Assembly: GCA_937922675.1 (NCBI GenBank) | Contig: CALAJN010000010.1 | Span: forward strand, 310,001-374,000 | Direction: 5' to 3' | From: an uncultured Granulosicoccaceae bacterium | Lineage (GTDB): Bacteria; Pseudomonadota; Gammaproteobacteria; Granulosicoccales; Granulosicoccaceae | Length of the DNA stretch: 64,000 nt | Part shown: positions 19,667-29,781 of the stretch, piece after piece | Layout of the letters: every line of letters starts with the position of its first letter | Position numbering within the stretch: position 1 is the stretch's first letter | The notes under the pieces: generated by a model | Databases searched by the model: none | What the model was told of the DNA's origin: nothing | What the model saw: only the letters and a program-made list of their open reading frames with translations | Translations under genes and position numbers: made by a program

Positions 19667-20503
19667 ATGGTACGCAATAACCGTGTCGCAACCGTGTTCA
19701 CGCATTTGCTGCTGATTCTCGGCATCGCAGTGATGTGTTTGCCGATCTGGTTGACCTTTGTTGGCTCTACGGTTACTCGCGCCGAAATCATCCAGCCACC
19801 TTTGCCGCTCTGGCCGGGTGACCAGCTTCTTCTCAACTACCGCGAAGCGCTTTTTGGGGGCCGAAACGCGCCGGTGCTACAGATGCTCTGGAACAGCGCC
19901 ATCATGGCGCTCGGTATCGCTGTAGGCAAGATCGTGATCTCGCTCTTATCAGCGTTTGCGATTGTGTACTTCCGCTTCCCAGGTAGACAATTGGTGTTCT
20001 GGACAATCTTTTTGACACTGATGTTACCTGTAGAGGTACGTATCGTGCCGACCTATGAGATCGCTGTGAATCTGAAACTGCTAAACACGCATGCTGGCTT
20101 GATCCTGCCGCTCATTGCGTCGGCAACAGCCACGTTCCTGTTCAGGCAGTTCTTTCTCACTATCCCTGACGAGCTGGCTGAGGCCGCGCGCATGGACGGT
20201 GCAGGACCCATGCGTTTTTTCAAGGATATCCTGTTGCCCTTGTCGCGTACCAATATCGCGGCACTGTTTGTAATTCTGTTTATCTACGGGTGGAATCAAT
20301 ATCTCTGGCCACTGCTGATAACCACTGATCCCGATATGAACACGATCGTCATGGGCATCAAGCGCATGATTCCGAGTGCGGATGACTACGGCAACTGGCC
20401 TGTAACCATGGCTACGGCCATCCTCGCGATCTTGCCGCCTGCTCTGGTAGTGATCGTGATGCAGCGTCTGTTTGTCAAAGGCTTGATCGAAACAGAGAAA
20501 TAG
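19667..20503 (+). CDS. ugpE: glycerol-3-phosphate ABC transporter permease UgpE
   Basis: The second permease of the Ugp importer, 278 residues. Its N-terminus aligns with E. coli UgpE from the methionine at 19667 (HLLLILGIAVMC), so I use that start rather than a TTG that overlaps ugpA. Strongly conserved family segments include LMLPVEVRIVPTYE, SATATFLFRQFF, the EAA loop EAARMDGAGPMRFF and IYGWNQYLWPLL. Its stop TAG touches the ATG of ugpC, giving coupled translation. Confidence 0.94.
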   Translation: MVRNNRVATVFTHLLLILGIAVMCLPIWLTFVGSTVTRAEIIQPPLPLWPGDQLLLNYREALFGGRNAPVLQMLWNSAIMALGIAVGKIVISLLSAFAIVYFRFPGRQLVFWTIFLTLMLPVEVRIVPTYEIAVNLKLLNTHAGLILPLIASATATFLFRQFFLTIPDELAEAARMDGAGPMRFFKDILLPLSRTNIAALFVILFIYGWNQYLWPLLITTDPDMNTIVMGIKRMIPSADDYGNWPVTMATAILAILPPALVVIVMQRLFVKGLIETEK

Positions 20504-21610
20504 ATGGCTACAGTAACGCTTGAGAACGTTCGTAAACGCTATGGCAAGACCGAAGTCATTCACGGCGTAGATGTGGACATCAACGACGGTGAGCTGATAG
20601 TGATCGTTGGGCCCAGCGGTTGTGGCAAGTCCACCTTGCTACGCATGGTGGCAGGCCTTGAAGTTGTCACATCAGGTGATATCAGCATCAATGGGCGTGT
20701 CGTTAATCATGTGGAGCCCAAGGATCGTGACATTGCGATGGTCTTCCAGACCTACGCCTTGTATCCACACATGTCGGTCTTTGAAAACATGGCCTACGGA
20801 CTCAAAATTGCCAGACTCGACAAGGATGAGATACACCGGCGAGTCGATGATGCGGCAAGGTTGCTTGCGCTATCCGAGCTACTTGATCGCAGACCCAAGG
20901 CTTTGTCCGGCGGACAGCGCCAAAGAGTGGCAATGGGGCGGGCGATCGTGCGCCAGCCGTCTGTGTTTCTCTTCGATGAGCCTTTGTCCAATTTGGATGC
21001 ACTGCTACGCGTGCAGATGCGACTGGAAATCAAGCAACTACAAAGACGCCTCGGTATCACTTCGCTGTACGTCACTCACGATCAGGTAGAAGCGATGACA
21101 CTCGCTGACCGCTTGGTGGTGATGAATGCAGGCGTCGCCGAGCAGGTAGATGAACCCCTGTCAGTGTACCAGCGCCCGGCGAGCAGGTTTGTCGCAAGCT
21201 TTATTGGCTCACCGGGCATGAACTTCATTGAAGGCAGTATCAAAGGCCGACAATTAGTGACATCCGCAGGCCACACCATCCTGTTGCGCGACGCTCAGCT
21301 GAATGAGGGACCGGTTACCGCAGGGGTGCGCCCTGAGCACCTGGAAGTCGTTGCTGAGTCGGATGCTGACTTTCTACTTGATGTCGTATCGGTTGAGCTA
21401 TTGGGAGCCGAAACACTTCTACACGGCACACTAACCGGAGCATCAAACGACGAGGGTGATGTGGTCGCTGGTGTGGCGGGTCGGTCACTGGCAGTGCGTG
21501 CTGCTGGTATCACGCGTGTCGGCGAAGGTCAGCGCTGCGGTCTGCGTGTGGCGGCCGGGGGATGGCATTGGTTTGACAAGCAGTCTGGTCAGCGTTTGTT
21601 GACGGAGTGA
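20504..21610 (+). CDS. ugpC: glycerol-3-phosphate ABC transporter ATP-binding protein UgpC
   Basis: The ATPase of the Ugp importer, 368 residues. Walker [10 protein letters not shown] (about 36-44), Q-loop [10 protein letters not shown], signature [12 protein letters not shown], Walker [13 protein letters not shown] and the switch His in [11 protein letters not shown] are all intact. A C-terminal TOBE-type regulatory domain (from about residue 235) ends the protein, as in MalK/UgpC; such domains receive inhibitory or regulatory input in enteric homologues. It begins immediately after the ugpE stop. The operon appears to end here. Confidence 0.93.
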   Translation: MATVTLENVRKRYGKTEVIHGVDVDINDGELIVIVGPSGCGKSTLLRMVAGLEVVTSGDISINGRVVNHVEPKDRDIAMVFQTYALYPHMSVFENMAYGLKIARLDKDEIHRRVDDAARLLALSELLDRRPKALSGGQRQRVAMGRAIVRQPSVFLFDEPLSNLDALLRVQMRLEIKQLQRRLGITSLYVTHDQVEAMTLADRLVVMNAGVAEQVDEPLSVYQRPASRFVASFIGSPGMNFIEGSIKGRQLVTSAGHTILLRDAQLNEGPVTAGVRPEHLEVVAESDADFLLDVVSVELLGAETLLHGTLTGASNDEGDVVAGVAGRSLAVRAAGITRVGEGQRCGLRVAAGGWHWFDKQSGQRLLTE

Positions 21611-22215
21611 TTCTTGTAAATGGGCTGGCGTCAACACCAATGCCATCGCGAACTGAAACAACATGCCATTCAAAGGATGCACCAATCACGAGAGCGCATT
21701 TCCAGGATCGAGCTGCCTGTTGACAGACGGCCATTCAACAGAGGCTCAAGCCCTCTGACAACGGACTGGACGTACTCAGGTGTCATCGCACAATCTCACT
21801 TGATACAACGCTGACTTTTTATCCAGTGTACCGGAGCGGAGACAGTACCCATGACTGTGGGGTGACGCCTATCGGTTGCTTCTTTGGACACGCGCCGTGG
21901 AATTCGGTTTGACTGCGCAAACGCACTCGACAACCACGGCACCCGTGAGCTCGCCCAGAAGCCGTGTACGGCTTGAGCCTGGGTAGCTAGTCCTGGTGGT
22001 GTAACACCTGAGAACCATTGATTCTGCTCCGTAAATCTGTTCTTCTTGTCCTCTCGAGAACTGAATTCATTGCTCTGCTTCTGTATCGATCTGCGACGCC
22101 ACACACAGTGCGGACAGGCGCTTTTACCGTGTGGTTTTACTGCGTTCTTTTGTCTCCCGAGGGCTACCGGTGTTTCCTGACCAGGCCTCACAACTCGCAC
22201 CCACATGAGAAGTAA
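21611..22215. other. 605-base intergenic stretch
   Basis: No gene is supported. The open frames on both strands are short, lack ribosome sites and show no domain. I see no hairpin with a T-run that would clearly end the ugp transcript. The last bases, GAGAAG seven before ATG 22216, are the ribosome site of the next gene. Confidence 0.4.
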
Positions 22216-23199
22216 ATGAACTATCGCACGCTAGGAAAAACCGGCTACAAGACTTCTGATATCAGCTTTGGAGCGTGGGCCATAGGCGGGACATGGGGAG
22301 AGGTGAACGATTCAGACTCGCTCGCAGCCTTACATGCAGCTATAGATGCTGGTGTCAATTTTATCGACACAGCAGATGTTTACGGCGATGGGCGCAGCGA
22401 GAAACTCATCGGTCAGCTGCTAAAGGATCGCTCAGAGAGCATCACTGTGGCGACAAAGGCCGGCAGGCGTCTTGATCCGCACGTAGCGGAAGGGTTCAAC
22501 CGAAAGCAAATAGAAGCATTCATTGATCGCAGCCTCAAAAATCTGGATGTGGACTGCCTTGATCTGCTACAGCTTCACTGCCCGCCATCTGACGTCTACT
22601 ACCAGCCCGAAGTGTTCGACATGCTGGATGAGATCAAACGCGCCGGCAAAATTCGACACTATGGTGTCAGTGTAGAAAAAATTGAAGAAGCACTTAAAGC
22701 CATTGAGTACGACGGCGTTGCAACCGTACAAATAATATTCAATGCTTTTCGCCAACGGCCCACAGAACTGTTCTTTGAACAGGCGATGAAACGAAACGTC
22801 GGAATCCTGGCCCGTGTACCTATGGCAAGTGGCCTACTGACCGGCAAGCTATCAGCTTCCTCGATTTTTTCCGACGATGACCACAGAAAGTTCAACCGTC
22901 AGGGAGAAGCCTTTGACAAGGGGGAAACATTCTCAGGTGTGGATTTCGAGGTAGGACTGAAAGCGGTAGAGGAACTCAGGGCATTGGTTCCGGAAGACGC
23001 CACCATGGCACAATTCGCGCTGCGCTGGATACTCATGCATGAAGCCATAAGTTGTGCAATCCCGGGAGCCAAGACCGAAGCACAGGCCGTAGCGAATGCT
23101 GCAGCATCAGATCTGCCTGATTTCAGCGATGACACCATGGCCGCAGTGCGAGCAACGTATGACAAGTACATCTTTGCGCAGGTGCATCACCGCTGGTGA
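22216..23199 (+). CDS. aldo/keto reductase
   Basis: A 327-residue (alpha/beta)8-barrel NADPH-dependent oxidoreductase. The catalytic tetrad of the superfamily is readable: Asp 51 and Tyr 56 (FIDTADVYGDG), Lys 81 (ATKAGRR) and His 121 (LLQLHCPP). The C-terminal cofactor motif is AIPGAKTEAQAVANAAA. The sequence resembles the YajO/Tas-type or pyridoxal-reductase-like branch; the natural carbonyl substrate is unknown. An NAD-dependent epimerase follows 129 bases later on the same strand, so both may handle a sugar or sugar-derived aldehyde. Confidence 0.9.
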   Translation: MNYRTLGKTGYKTSDISFGAWAIGGTWGEVNDSDSLAALHAAIDAGVNFIDTADVYGDGRSEKLIGQLLKDRSESITVATKAGRRLDPHVAEGFNRKQIEAFIDRSLKNLDVDCLDLLQLHCPPSDVYYQPEVFDMLDEIKRAGKIRHYGVSVEKIEEALKAIEYDGVATVQIIFNAFRQRPTELFFEQAMKRNVGILARVPMASGLLTGKLSASSIFSDDDHRKFNRQGEAFDKGETFSGVDFEVGLKAVEELRALVPEDATMAQFALRWILMHEAISCAIPGAKTEAQAVANAAASDLPDFSDDTMAAVRATYDKYIFAQVHHRW

Positions 23200-23328
23200 C
23201 ATACACCGCGTGCGGTGCGGCACCTGTCAAGAGTTTGAACCGACAACCTCAGATACCGTTTGTCGTGACTATTGGCCAGATTCCGCATCGGTTGATCGAG
23301 CACATGATTGTTTGGAGAACAGCAAACG

Positions 23329-24216
23329 ATGCGAGTTTTATTTACCGGCGGTAGCGGCAAGGCAGGCAAATGGGCAATACAGCATCTGCAGGAACAAGGT
23401 CATCATGTTGTCAATATAGACAGAGTACCCAGCGGACTAAGCTGCTCAGAGCTGTTGATTGATCTGTGCGATGCTGGCCAAGTGTTCGGCGCTTTGTCGC
23501 AGTTCACCGATTTTGCAGAACTGGACAAAGGCTCAGGTGTCCCCTCATACGATGCGGTTGTGCACTTCGCAGCTATTCCGCGTGTCATGCTAACAGCTGA
23601 CGGAGAGTGTTTTCGGCAGAACACCCTAAGCACTTATAACGTGATTGAAGCTTCTGTGAAGCTGGGCATCCCAAAGGTGATCTTTGCAAGCTCGGAAACT
23701 ACCTACGCTGTGTGTTTCGCCGATGGCGAACTCAAGCCTGATTTCGTGCCAATCGATGAAACACACGCTACCGTGCCGCATGACAGCTACGCCATGTCCA
23801 AAGTCTGCAATGAAATGACTGCCAAGTCCTTTCAGGCACGCACCGGTATCGACATCTACGGCTTGCGGATAAACAATGTAATTGAACCGGACGAATACGC
23901 CGCGATTTTCCCGTTGTTTATCGAGAATCCTGCACTGCGTCGTCGTAACGCTTTTGCTTATATCGATGCTCGTGATTTAGGCCACATGGTAGATTGTTGC
24001 CTGAACGCAGATGGCCTCGGCTACGAGGTATTCAATGTAGCCAATGACGACACGTCGGTGAGCATCACATCAGATGAGATTATCGAGCGGTTTTATGCCG
24101 GGGTTGAGGTGCGCGGCGAGATGAGCCCATACGAGACCTTCTACTCAAACAAGAAGGCCAAAAGGCTCGTGGGCTTTCGGCCGAAACACTCCTGGCGAAA
24201 AATAGTGAACCCCTAG
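23329..24216 (+). CDS. NAD-dependent epimerase/dehydratase (extended SDR)
   Basis: A 295-residue extended short-chain dehydrogenase. The nucleotide motif GGSGKAG is at residues 7-13, the HFAAIP segment near 79-84, the catalytic Ser 121/122 region FASSE, and the YxxxK pair Tyr 154 and Lys 158. ATG 23329 is preceded by GGAG at 23313-23316; the frame opens seven codons earlier at a TTG. Relatives include UDP-sugar epimerases and uronate dehydrogenases; Udh of Pseudomonas has a similar compact form, so a uronate or aldose oxidising role is conceivable. The preceding aldo/keto reductase may be co-transcribed. Confidence 0.86.
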   Translation: MRVLFTGGSGKAGKWAIQHLQEQGHHVVNIDRVPSGLSCSELLIDLCDAGQVFGALSQFTDFAELDKGSGVPSYDAVVHFAAIPRVMLTADGECFRQNTLSTYNVIEASVKLGIPKVIFASSETTYAVCFADGELKPDFVPIDETHATVPHDSYAMSKVCNEMTAKSFQARTGIDIYGLRINNVIEPDEYAAIFPLFIENPALRRRNAFAYIDARDLGHMVDCCLNADGLGYEVFNVANDDTSVSITSDEIIERFYAGVEVRGEMSPYETFYSNKKAKRLVGFRPKHSWRKIVNP

Positions 24217-24513
24217 CCCGGCATTACAGGTGTAGACGTTCAGCCCCAACTACAGCAGCCGCTCATCCCGTGATGGCACCCCACAAGCTAACTCGACGTT
24301 TTCAATGCGCAAGCGTCACCCGCCGCACCTTCGAGCATATCAGGCATGCATTCCGCACAACCGTATTGATGGCGGCCTGCTATTGCAACGGCCATGACGC
24401 AAGTGGAACGAACCGGTAATCAAACACTGTCTTTGAGCTGTCGGCACCCAGGTCAAGGCACTCGCCAGCGCCCTTCAAGCGTATTTACTTCAGTCAATCG
24501 AATGGGTCGCCGT

Positions 24514-24906
24514 TCACGCCCGCGCCATCAGCCTCTGCAACCTCGGCCGCAACGGCAAGAACGCATCATAGGCCCAGTCAATAACCGAGCGCAGCACTGG
24601 CAAGCTGAACATCATACCTAGCCACCTGAATGCCTTGAGTTGCATCCAGAGCTCAACAAACGCCTTTCCTCCGTCAACCAGACGCCCGTCAGTGGTACGC
24701 ACATGAAAGCGTGCCATTGCTTGCGCACAGGAAAGCTCGTCAGGTGCGTTGTCAGGCTGAGATACATCAACCCAATCAATCCCATCCGCACCCTTGCGGT
24801 GTTGGTAGAACGCGATCTCCTTGCGACACAGAGGACAAGAGTTGTCGAAGTACACCGCCAATCTGTTGTAATTGGAGCCAGTCGAATTCGACACTGTTCG
24901 TCTCAA
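24514..24906 (-). CDS. DCC-family thiol-disulfide oxidoreductase-like protein (DUF393)
   Basis: A 130-residue protein with the family signature VYFDNSCPLCRKE: Asp 21, then Cys 24 and Cys 27 in a CxxC arrangement at the head of a thioredoxin-like fold. The family motif AMARFHVRTTDGRLVDGGKAF follows, and the C-terminal third is hydrophobic and basic. The biochemical role of the DCC family is not settled; the CxxC suggests disulfide exchange. It is transcribed alone on the minus strand, between two plus-strand units. Confidence 0.86.
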   Translation of the reverse strand: MRRTVSNSTGSNYNRLAVYFDNSCPLCRKEIAFYQHRKGADGIDWVDVSQPDNAPDELSCAQAMARFHVRTTDGRLVDGGKAFVELWMQLKAFRWLGMMFSLPVLRSVIDWAYDAFLPLRPRLQRLMARA

Positions 24907-25085
24907 GGCTTGAATGTCTGAAAATCGTTACGTAATTCCCCTGGATATGGATGGGTCAGTGGGCAATACACGCAGCAGCCAGCCAATTCATATACGTATC
25001 GCCTCGTTTACCCTCCCCACTGTGCACCCCAACCAACGCATGAGCGAGTTATCAAAGCGCAAGATAGAGCAGGAACCAGATTCAC

Positions 25086-26447
25086 ATGCCCTCAATTAAG
25101 GAGTCCACCGGCAGCGCCGACCATGTGGTGCCGAAATACCGGCGCGGGTCGCGCTTGCAGCGCCTGTGGCGCAACATGCGGGAACAAGTCGGCGTCTATG
25201 GCGTGGGGCTTGCGATATTCACAAGTGCGCTCTGGCTGACATATCAGTTTGTAGAGCCAGCACCGCCCAACCAGATGAGACTCGCCACCGGGGACCCCGC
25301 CGGCGCCTATCACCGGTTTGGCCTGTCTTTGCAGACAGCCTTTGCCGCCGAGGACATCACACTTGAGCTGGTCACCTCGGAGGGCTCTGTTGACAACCTC
25401 GCGCATCTACAAGCGGGTAGTGTTGACGCCGCCTTCCTGCAATCGGGCATCGCCACAGGCGAGCAGAATCTCCAGATCGAGGGCCTTGCAAGCCTCTACT
25501 ATGAACCCGTTTGGCTATTCACCCGTGGCACCAACAGACTCACGCAGTTTGCAGAACTGCGCGGACTTCGCGTGGCCACCGGAAACACGGGTAGTGGCAC
25601 ACGCGCTGTAGCAGAACACTTGCTTGCGGATAGCGGTTTAGCTGGAGATTTCACCTCCATCGCTCTGTCCAGCGGTGACGCGGCGCAAGCGCTGCTCAAG
25701 GGCGACCTTGATGCCGCCTTCTTCATCACATCTGAAGACAGTTCAATAATCAGGGAGTTGCTTGAGTCCGAAAACGTCAGTCTCGCTGATCTTGAACGCT
25801 CAAAAGCTCACGCCAGACGCAACCGTTGGTTGATCAATCTGGAGTTGCCACAAGGTGTCTTGAACCTGCAAACCAATCAGCCGCCATCAGATATTCGTCT
25901 ACTTGCGGTAGCAGCCACCTTGGCCTCTCGTGAGGATCTGCATCCAGCCCTCTCTGACTACTTGTTGCAGTCGGCCGCCAATGTTGCCGAGAAAGACACC
26001 TTGTTTTCGGCTGCATCACGTTTTCCCTCGCCAGATTTTCTCGACTTTCCGATCAGCTCGGGCGCTGAACGCTATTTCGAACATGGTGTGCCTTTTCTGC
26101 AGCGCTATCTGCCGTTCTGGGCTGCCAATCTGGTTGATCGTTTGAAACTATTGGCACTACCCTTCATCGCCCTGCTGATTCCGCTGAGCCGTGTACTTCC
26201 CCCCGCCTACCGATGGACCATTCGCAAAAAGGTTTATCGCTGGTATGACGACGTTCAGGCTATTGATCTGTCAGCACGCGAAAATACTGATGCACAGAAC
26301 ATTCAGGCCTGTATCAATGCGCTCGCCAAGGTGGAGTCTGATGCCACCTGCGTGGAGATACCATTGAGCTATGCCAACGAGCTCTTTGCTCTGCGCCAAC
26401 ATATCGATCTGGTGCACCAACGCTTGCAGCGCTCGATCAACGCTTGA
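25086..26447 (+). CDS. membrane-anchored TAXI-family solute-binding protein
   Basis: A 453-residue protein. An uncleaved N-terminal helix (about 36-55) anchors a periplasmic TAXI/TRAP-type binding domain, recognised from RLATGDPAGAYHRFG, GSVDAAFLQSGIA and ATGNTGSGTRAVAEHLL. A second membrane helix near residues 355-375 (LKLLALPFIALLIPLSRVLPP) is followed by a short cytoplasmic tail with Arg/Lys and a helical end. No TRAP permease is nearby. The two-helix layout suggests a sensor or scaffold rather than a shuttle, but that is inference. No hallmark of the substrate can be read. Confidence 0.85.
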   Translation: MPSIKESTGSADHVVPKYRRGSRLQRLWRNMREQVGVYGVGLAIFTSALWLTYQFVEPAPPNQMRLATGDPAGAYHRFGLSLQTAFAAEDITLELVTSEGSVDNLAHLQAGSVDAAFLQSGIATGEQNLQIEGLASLYYEPVWLFTRGTNRLTQFAELRGLRVATGNTGSGTRAVAEHLLADSGLAGDFTSIALSSGDAAQALLKGDLDAAFFITSEDSSIIRELLESENVSLADLERSKAHARRNRWLINLELPQGVLNLQTNQPPSDIRLLAVAATLASREDLHPALSDYLLQSAANVAEKDTLFSAASRFPSPDFLDFPISSGAERYFEHGVPFLQRYLPFWAANLVDRLKLLALPFIALLIPLSRVLPPAYRWTIRKKVYRWYDDVQAIDLSARENTDAQNIQACINALAKVESDATCVEIPLSYANELFALRQHIDLVHQRLQRSINA

Positions 26448-26712
26448 GTGTCGTGTCTAGCTCAGGGCAGAATCAGTATTCAATGTAACGGTTACGCACA
26501 CTAGTTCTGGAGAGGAAGACTCGATCAACACCGAGGTCTCCAGCCGACCCTGGAACACTTGAAAAAGCATGGCAGTTGGACACCACTCTTGGCCATTCAG
26601 CAATGGCGCCCAAGGTTACAAGCCAAGAGTCCTTGGGTGATTTAGCACTGGCTCGCTAAAGCACAGCAGCAACAGCCGATACCATAGAGATGGCACGAAT
26701 GTACAAACAACA

Positions 26713-29700
26713 GTGACAACCTCGGGAGTTGACACGCTCTGGCTGCTGTTAGCCTCCTTCCTTGTGTTAACCATGCAGGGCGGCTTTCTGCTGCTTGAGG
26801 GTGGCCGGGTCCGCTCCAAAAACTCCATCAACGTCGCGCAAAAAAATGTTGCCGATTTGATGATTGCCTGGATTGCGTACTTTCTGATCGGATTCCTGCT
26901 GATGTATGGCATTGCCATGCCGGTCTCAGGCGAGGGCACACCCTCCCCACTGCATTTCCTGTTTCAGCTTGGATTTTGCGCAACGGCAGCATCCATCGTC
27001 TCAGGAGGTGTGGCAGAACGATTCAAATTTGTGCCCTATCTCATCCTCGCATTCTTGATCGGAGGTTTGCTCTACCCACTGGCCGGAAGGCTGGTTTGGG
27101 GAAATACATTTACAGATTCCCCGTATACCCTCTTGGCTGATATCGGGTTCGTTGATTTTGCCGGGGCAACCGTAGTTCATAGTCTCGGTGCATGGTCAGC
27201 ATTGGTCGCCATCTTGATGATCGGCCCACGAGCGGACAGATTTGACGATGAAGGCAAACCAAGATCACTCTCCAGCCACAGCAGCGTCATGTCGTTGCAA
27301 GGCACCCTGCTACTGGCCTTTGGTTGGATAGGGTTCAATGCGGGCACGGTCTCCATACATGACCCATTGCTACAGGAGATCGTGGTCAACACCCTTTCAG
27401 CCGCTGCGTTTGGTGCACTCGGTGGTGCCATAATTGGTGCAGTGTGCGACAAGGGCGTATTCAACCCGACGCGTACGATAAACGGGCTTTTGGGTGGCTT
27501 GGTGACATCCACAGCGGCGGTGCATGTCATGCACCCCTACGAGGCGATGTTATTCGGGTTCCTCGGAGGTATGCTGGCTACAGGCGCTGCAGAGTATTTA
27601 CTGCAACGCTTGAAACTGGACGATCCAGTTGATGTCATTGCCACACACGGGGCGTGCGGCTTGTTTGGCACACTGCTGTTCGCGTTTGTGGCACCCGTCG
27701 AGCTACTCGTCAATGGATCACGGGTGCACCAGTTTGGTGTGCAACTCGGTGGCGCCACCACCATATTTGCACTGGTTGTTGGCCCGACGTTTCTCGTTCT
27801 CAAAATAGTCAGTCGTTTTACAGCTTTGCGTGTCACGCGTGAAGAAGAGCTAATAGGCCTCAACTACTCAGAGCACGGTGAAGCCATTGGTACCGACAGA
27901 CTGAAGCGAGCTCTGGAATACGAGTTATCATCAGACAGGGCATTCACAAGCCCTGTCACAATAGATGATCACGACGAGCACGCCGAGTTGGCCAATACGG
28001 TCAACAAACTGATAGCGAAACATGAACAGGCCGTCGAGAAAATCAGTCAATCCGAGAAGAGATTCCAGCAATTTGCCAATACGGCATCCGATTGGTTGTG
28101 GGAGTGCAGCAGCGATCTGATACTCACCTCCATCTACAAAACCAACAACGCTCAAAGCCATCACGACGCAGAACATTGGATAGGAAAACACCTGTTTGAT
28201 GCCCTGACATTTGACTGCGAGGCGCGGCACACCATTGAGACTGCCGTTACAAACCAGCATTCTTTTGGCCCAGTAGATGGGCTCATTCTGTCGACTCAAC
28301 ACTCCCCGCTTTCTGAACAACACGATACTGACAACACACTCTTCGTTGAGATTCGCGGTGCATATTTTGTGGATACCACGACAGGTGTAATCGGATACAG
28401 AGGCACGATCTCAGATTTCACAGCCCGAAAACGAGCTGAAAACCAGGCCATCTTCCTGTCCATGCATGACGAATTGACAGGACTTCCCAACCGACGTGCC
28501 CTGCAAACAACGCTGACACAGATGTTGAAGAATGCCCTTGAGGCCAGATCCCGAGTCGCTGTTGTCAGCATCGATCTCGATGGGTTCAAATCAGTGAATG
28601 ATTCCTATGGGCATGCGGCGGGTGATGCGCTCTTGTGCACGATTGCTGGACGCTTCCTGCAAGGGTTGTCTGAGTACAGCGCCATCTATCGCACCGGTGG
28701 CGATGAATTTGTACTTGTGATTCAAGGCCTGGAAGAAGACACAATCCAGACCACGGTGAACACCATCAGCGAGCAGATGTTAATGGGAATACATCAACCT
28801 GTGTCCCTTGGCGGAAGATCCGCACACATCGAAGCGAGTCTTGGAGTTGCCGTTTTTCCAGAACACGGCGCGTCATCTACCGAGCTCTTGAGACGCTCAG
28901 ATCTAGCTATGTACGAGGCCAAAAGGCGTGGAAAATCCCAGACGGTGTGGTTTGAATCAACACTCGATAACGAGCTGGATCATTATTTTAAAATCGAGTC
29001 TGAGCTGAAGCGAGCAATCAAGGATCAAGAGCTTTTTCTGGAATACCAGCCGATCGTTGATACTCGAAGTGGTGCAATCAAATGCTTTGAGGCCCTGGTC
29101 AGATGGCAACATCCAACTCAAGGTTTGATACCACCGTTTCAGTTTATTCCCAGCATCGAAAAAAACAACTTGATGACTATACTCGGTGACTATGTTCTGG
29201 ATGTGGCTTGCGAGTTTGCCAGCACGTGGGCAGGCCTATACATCCAAATGGAGCCACCGCGGATCGCTGTCAATATCTCCCCATCACAGCTTGTGAGTGA
29301 ACACTTTACTCACGCGGTTATCGATACATTAAGACGGCATGAGCTCAGCCCATCACAGCTCGAACTTGAGATTACCGAAGAGGCTTTGATTGACGGCTTT
29401 GACCGAGTCATGAGTGTAATTACGTCGCTGCAAGACGTGGGCGTCCACTTCTCGATCGATGATTTTGGTACCGGTCAGACGTCACTGAGGTATTTGAGCA
29501 AATTCCCTGTCAACACCATGAAAATGGATCGGTCTTTCATATGCAACATTGGCAAAGATAAGCGCGCAACTGAAATTACGCGATCGATCATTGCGATGGG
29601 TTCACGATTGGGCTACAGCGTAGTAGCTGAAGGTATCGAGGAGCAGCAACAGTTGGATATCCTGAGAGAATGGAACTGTCCGCTGGCCCAGGGGTATCTG

Positions 29701-29781
29701 ATTTCAAAACCGGTAAGCGAAAGTACAGCCGTCGCCATGCTCAAGAAGCATGGGCGTGACCATCTAAGAAAAGCGAGCTAA
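26713..29781 (+). CDS. ammonium channel fused to PAS-GGDEF-EAL (c-di-GMP enzyme)
   Basis: A single 1022-residue protein. Residues 5-375 form an Amt domain with eleven expected helices and intact pore residues: Phe 88 and Phe 208 (gate), Trp 129, Asp 148, and the twin His 156 and His 312. The Amt tail motif ALRVTREEELIGLNYSEHGE follows. A coiled linker (395-450) leads to a PAS-like domain (about 452-570). The GGDEF domain (580-745) has exact GGDEF at 662-666 and no RxxD inhibitory site. The EAL domain has EAL at 793-795, NISPSQL, LEITEEALI, DDFGTG and the KMDRSF motif. It starts at GTG 26713; no ATG is in frame. It likely couples ammonium passage or binding to c-di-GMP synthesis or breakdown. 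No GlnK is nearby. Confidence 0.93.
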   Translation: MTTSGVDTLWLLLASFLVLTMQGGFLLLEGGRVRSKNSINVAQKNVADLMIAWIAYFLIGFLLMYGIAMPVSGEGTPSPLHFLFQLGFCATAASIVSGGVAERFKFVPYLILAFLIGGLLYPLAGRLVWGNTFTDSPYTLLADIGFVDFAGATVVHSLGAWSALVAILMIGPRADRFDDEGKPRSLSSHSSVMSLQGTLLLAFGWIGFNAGTVSIHDPLLQEIVVNTLSAAAFGALGGAIIGAVCDKGVFNPTRTINGLLGGLVTSTAAVHVMHPYEAMLFGFLGGMLATGAAEYLLQRLKLDDPVDVIATHGACGLFGTLLFAFVAPVELLVNGSRVHQFGVQLGGATTIFALVVGPTFLVLKIVSRFTALRVTREEELIGLNYSEHGEAIGTDRLKRALEYELSSDRAFTSPVTIDDHDEHAELANTVNKLIAKHEQAVEKISQSEKRFQQFANTASDWLWECSSDLILTSIYKTNNAQSHHDAEHWIGKHLFDALTFDCEARHTIETAVTNQHSFGPVDGLILSTQHSPLSEQHDTDNTLFVEIRGAYFVDTTTGVIGYRGTISDFTARKRAENQAIFLSMHDELTGLPNRRALQTTLTQMLKNALEARSRVAVVSIDLDGFKSVNDSYGHAAGDALLCTIAGRFLQGLSEYSAIYRTGGDEFVLVIQGLEEDTIQTTVNTISEQMLMGIHQPVSLGGRSAHIEASLGVAVFPEHGASSTELLRRSDLAMYEAKRRGKSQTVWFESTLDNELDHYFKIESELKRAIKDQELFLEYQPIVDTRSGAIKCFEALVRWQHPTQGLIPPFQFIPSIEKNNLMTILGDYVLDVACEFASTWAGLYIQMEPPRIAVNISPSQLVSEHFTHAVIDTLRRHELSPSQLELEITEEALIDGFDRVMSVITSLQDVGVHFSIDDFGTGQTSLRYLSKFPVNTMKMDRSFICNIGKDKRATEITRSIIAMGSRLGYSVVAEGIEEQQQLDILREWNCPLAQGYLISKPVSESTAVAMLKKHGRDHLRKAS

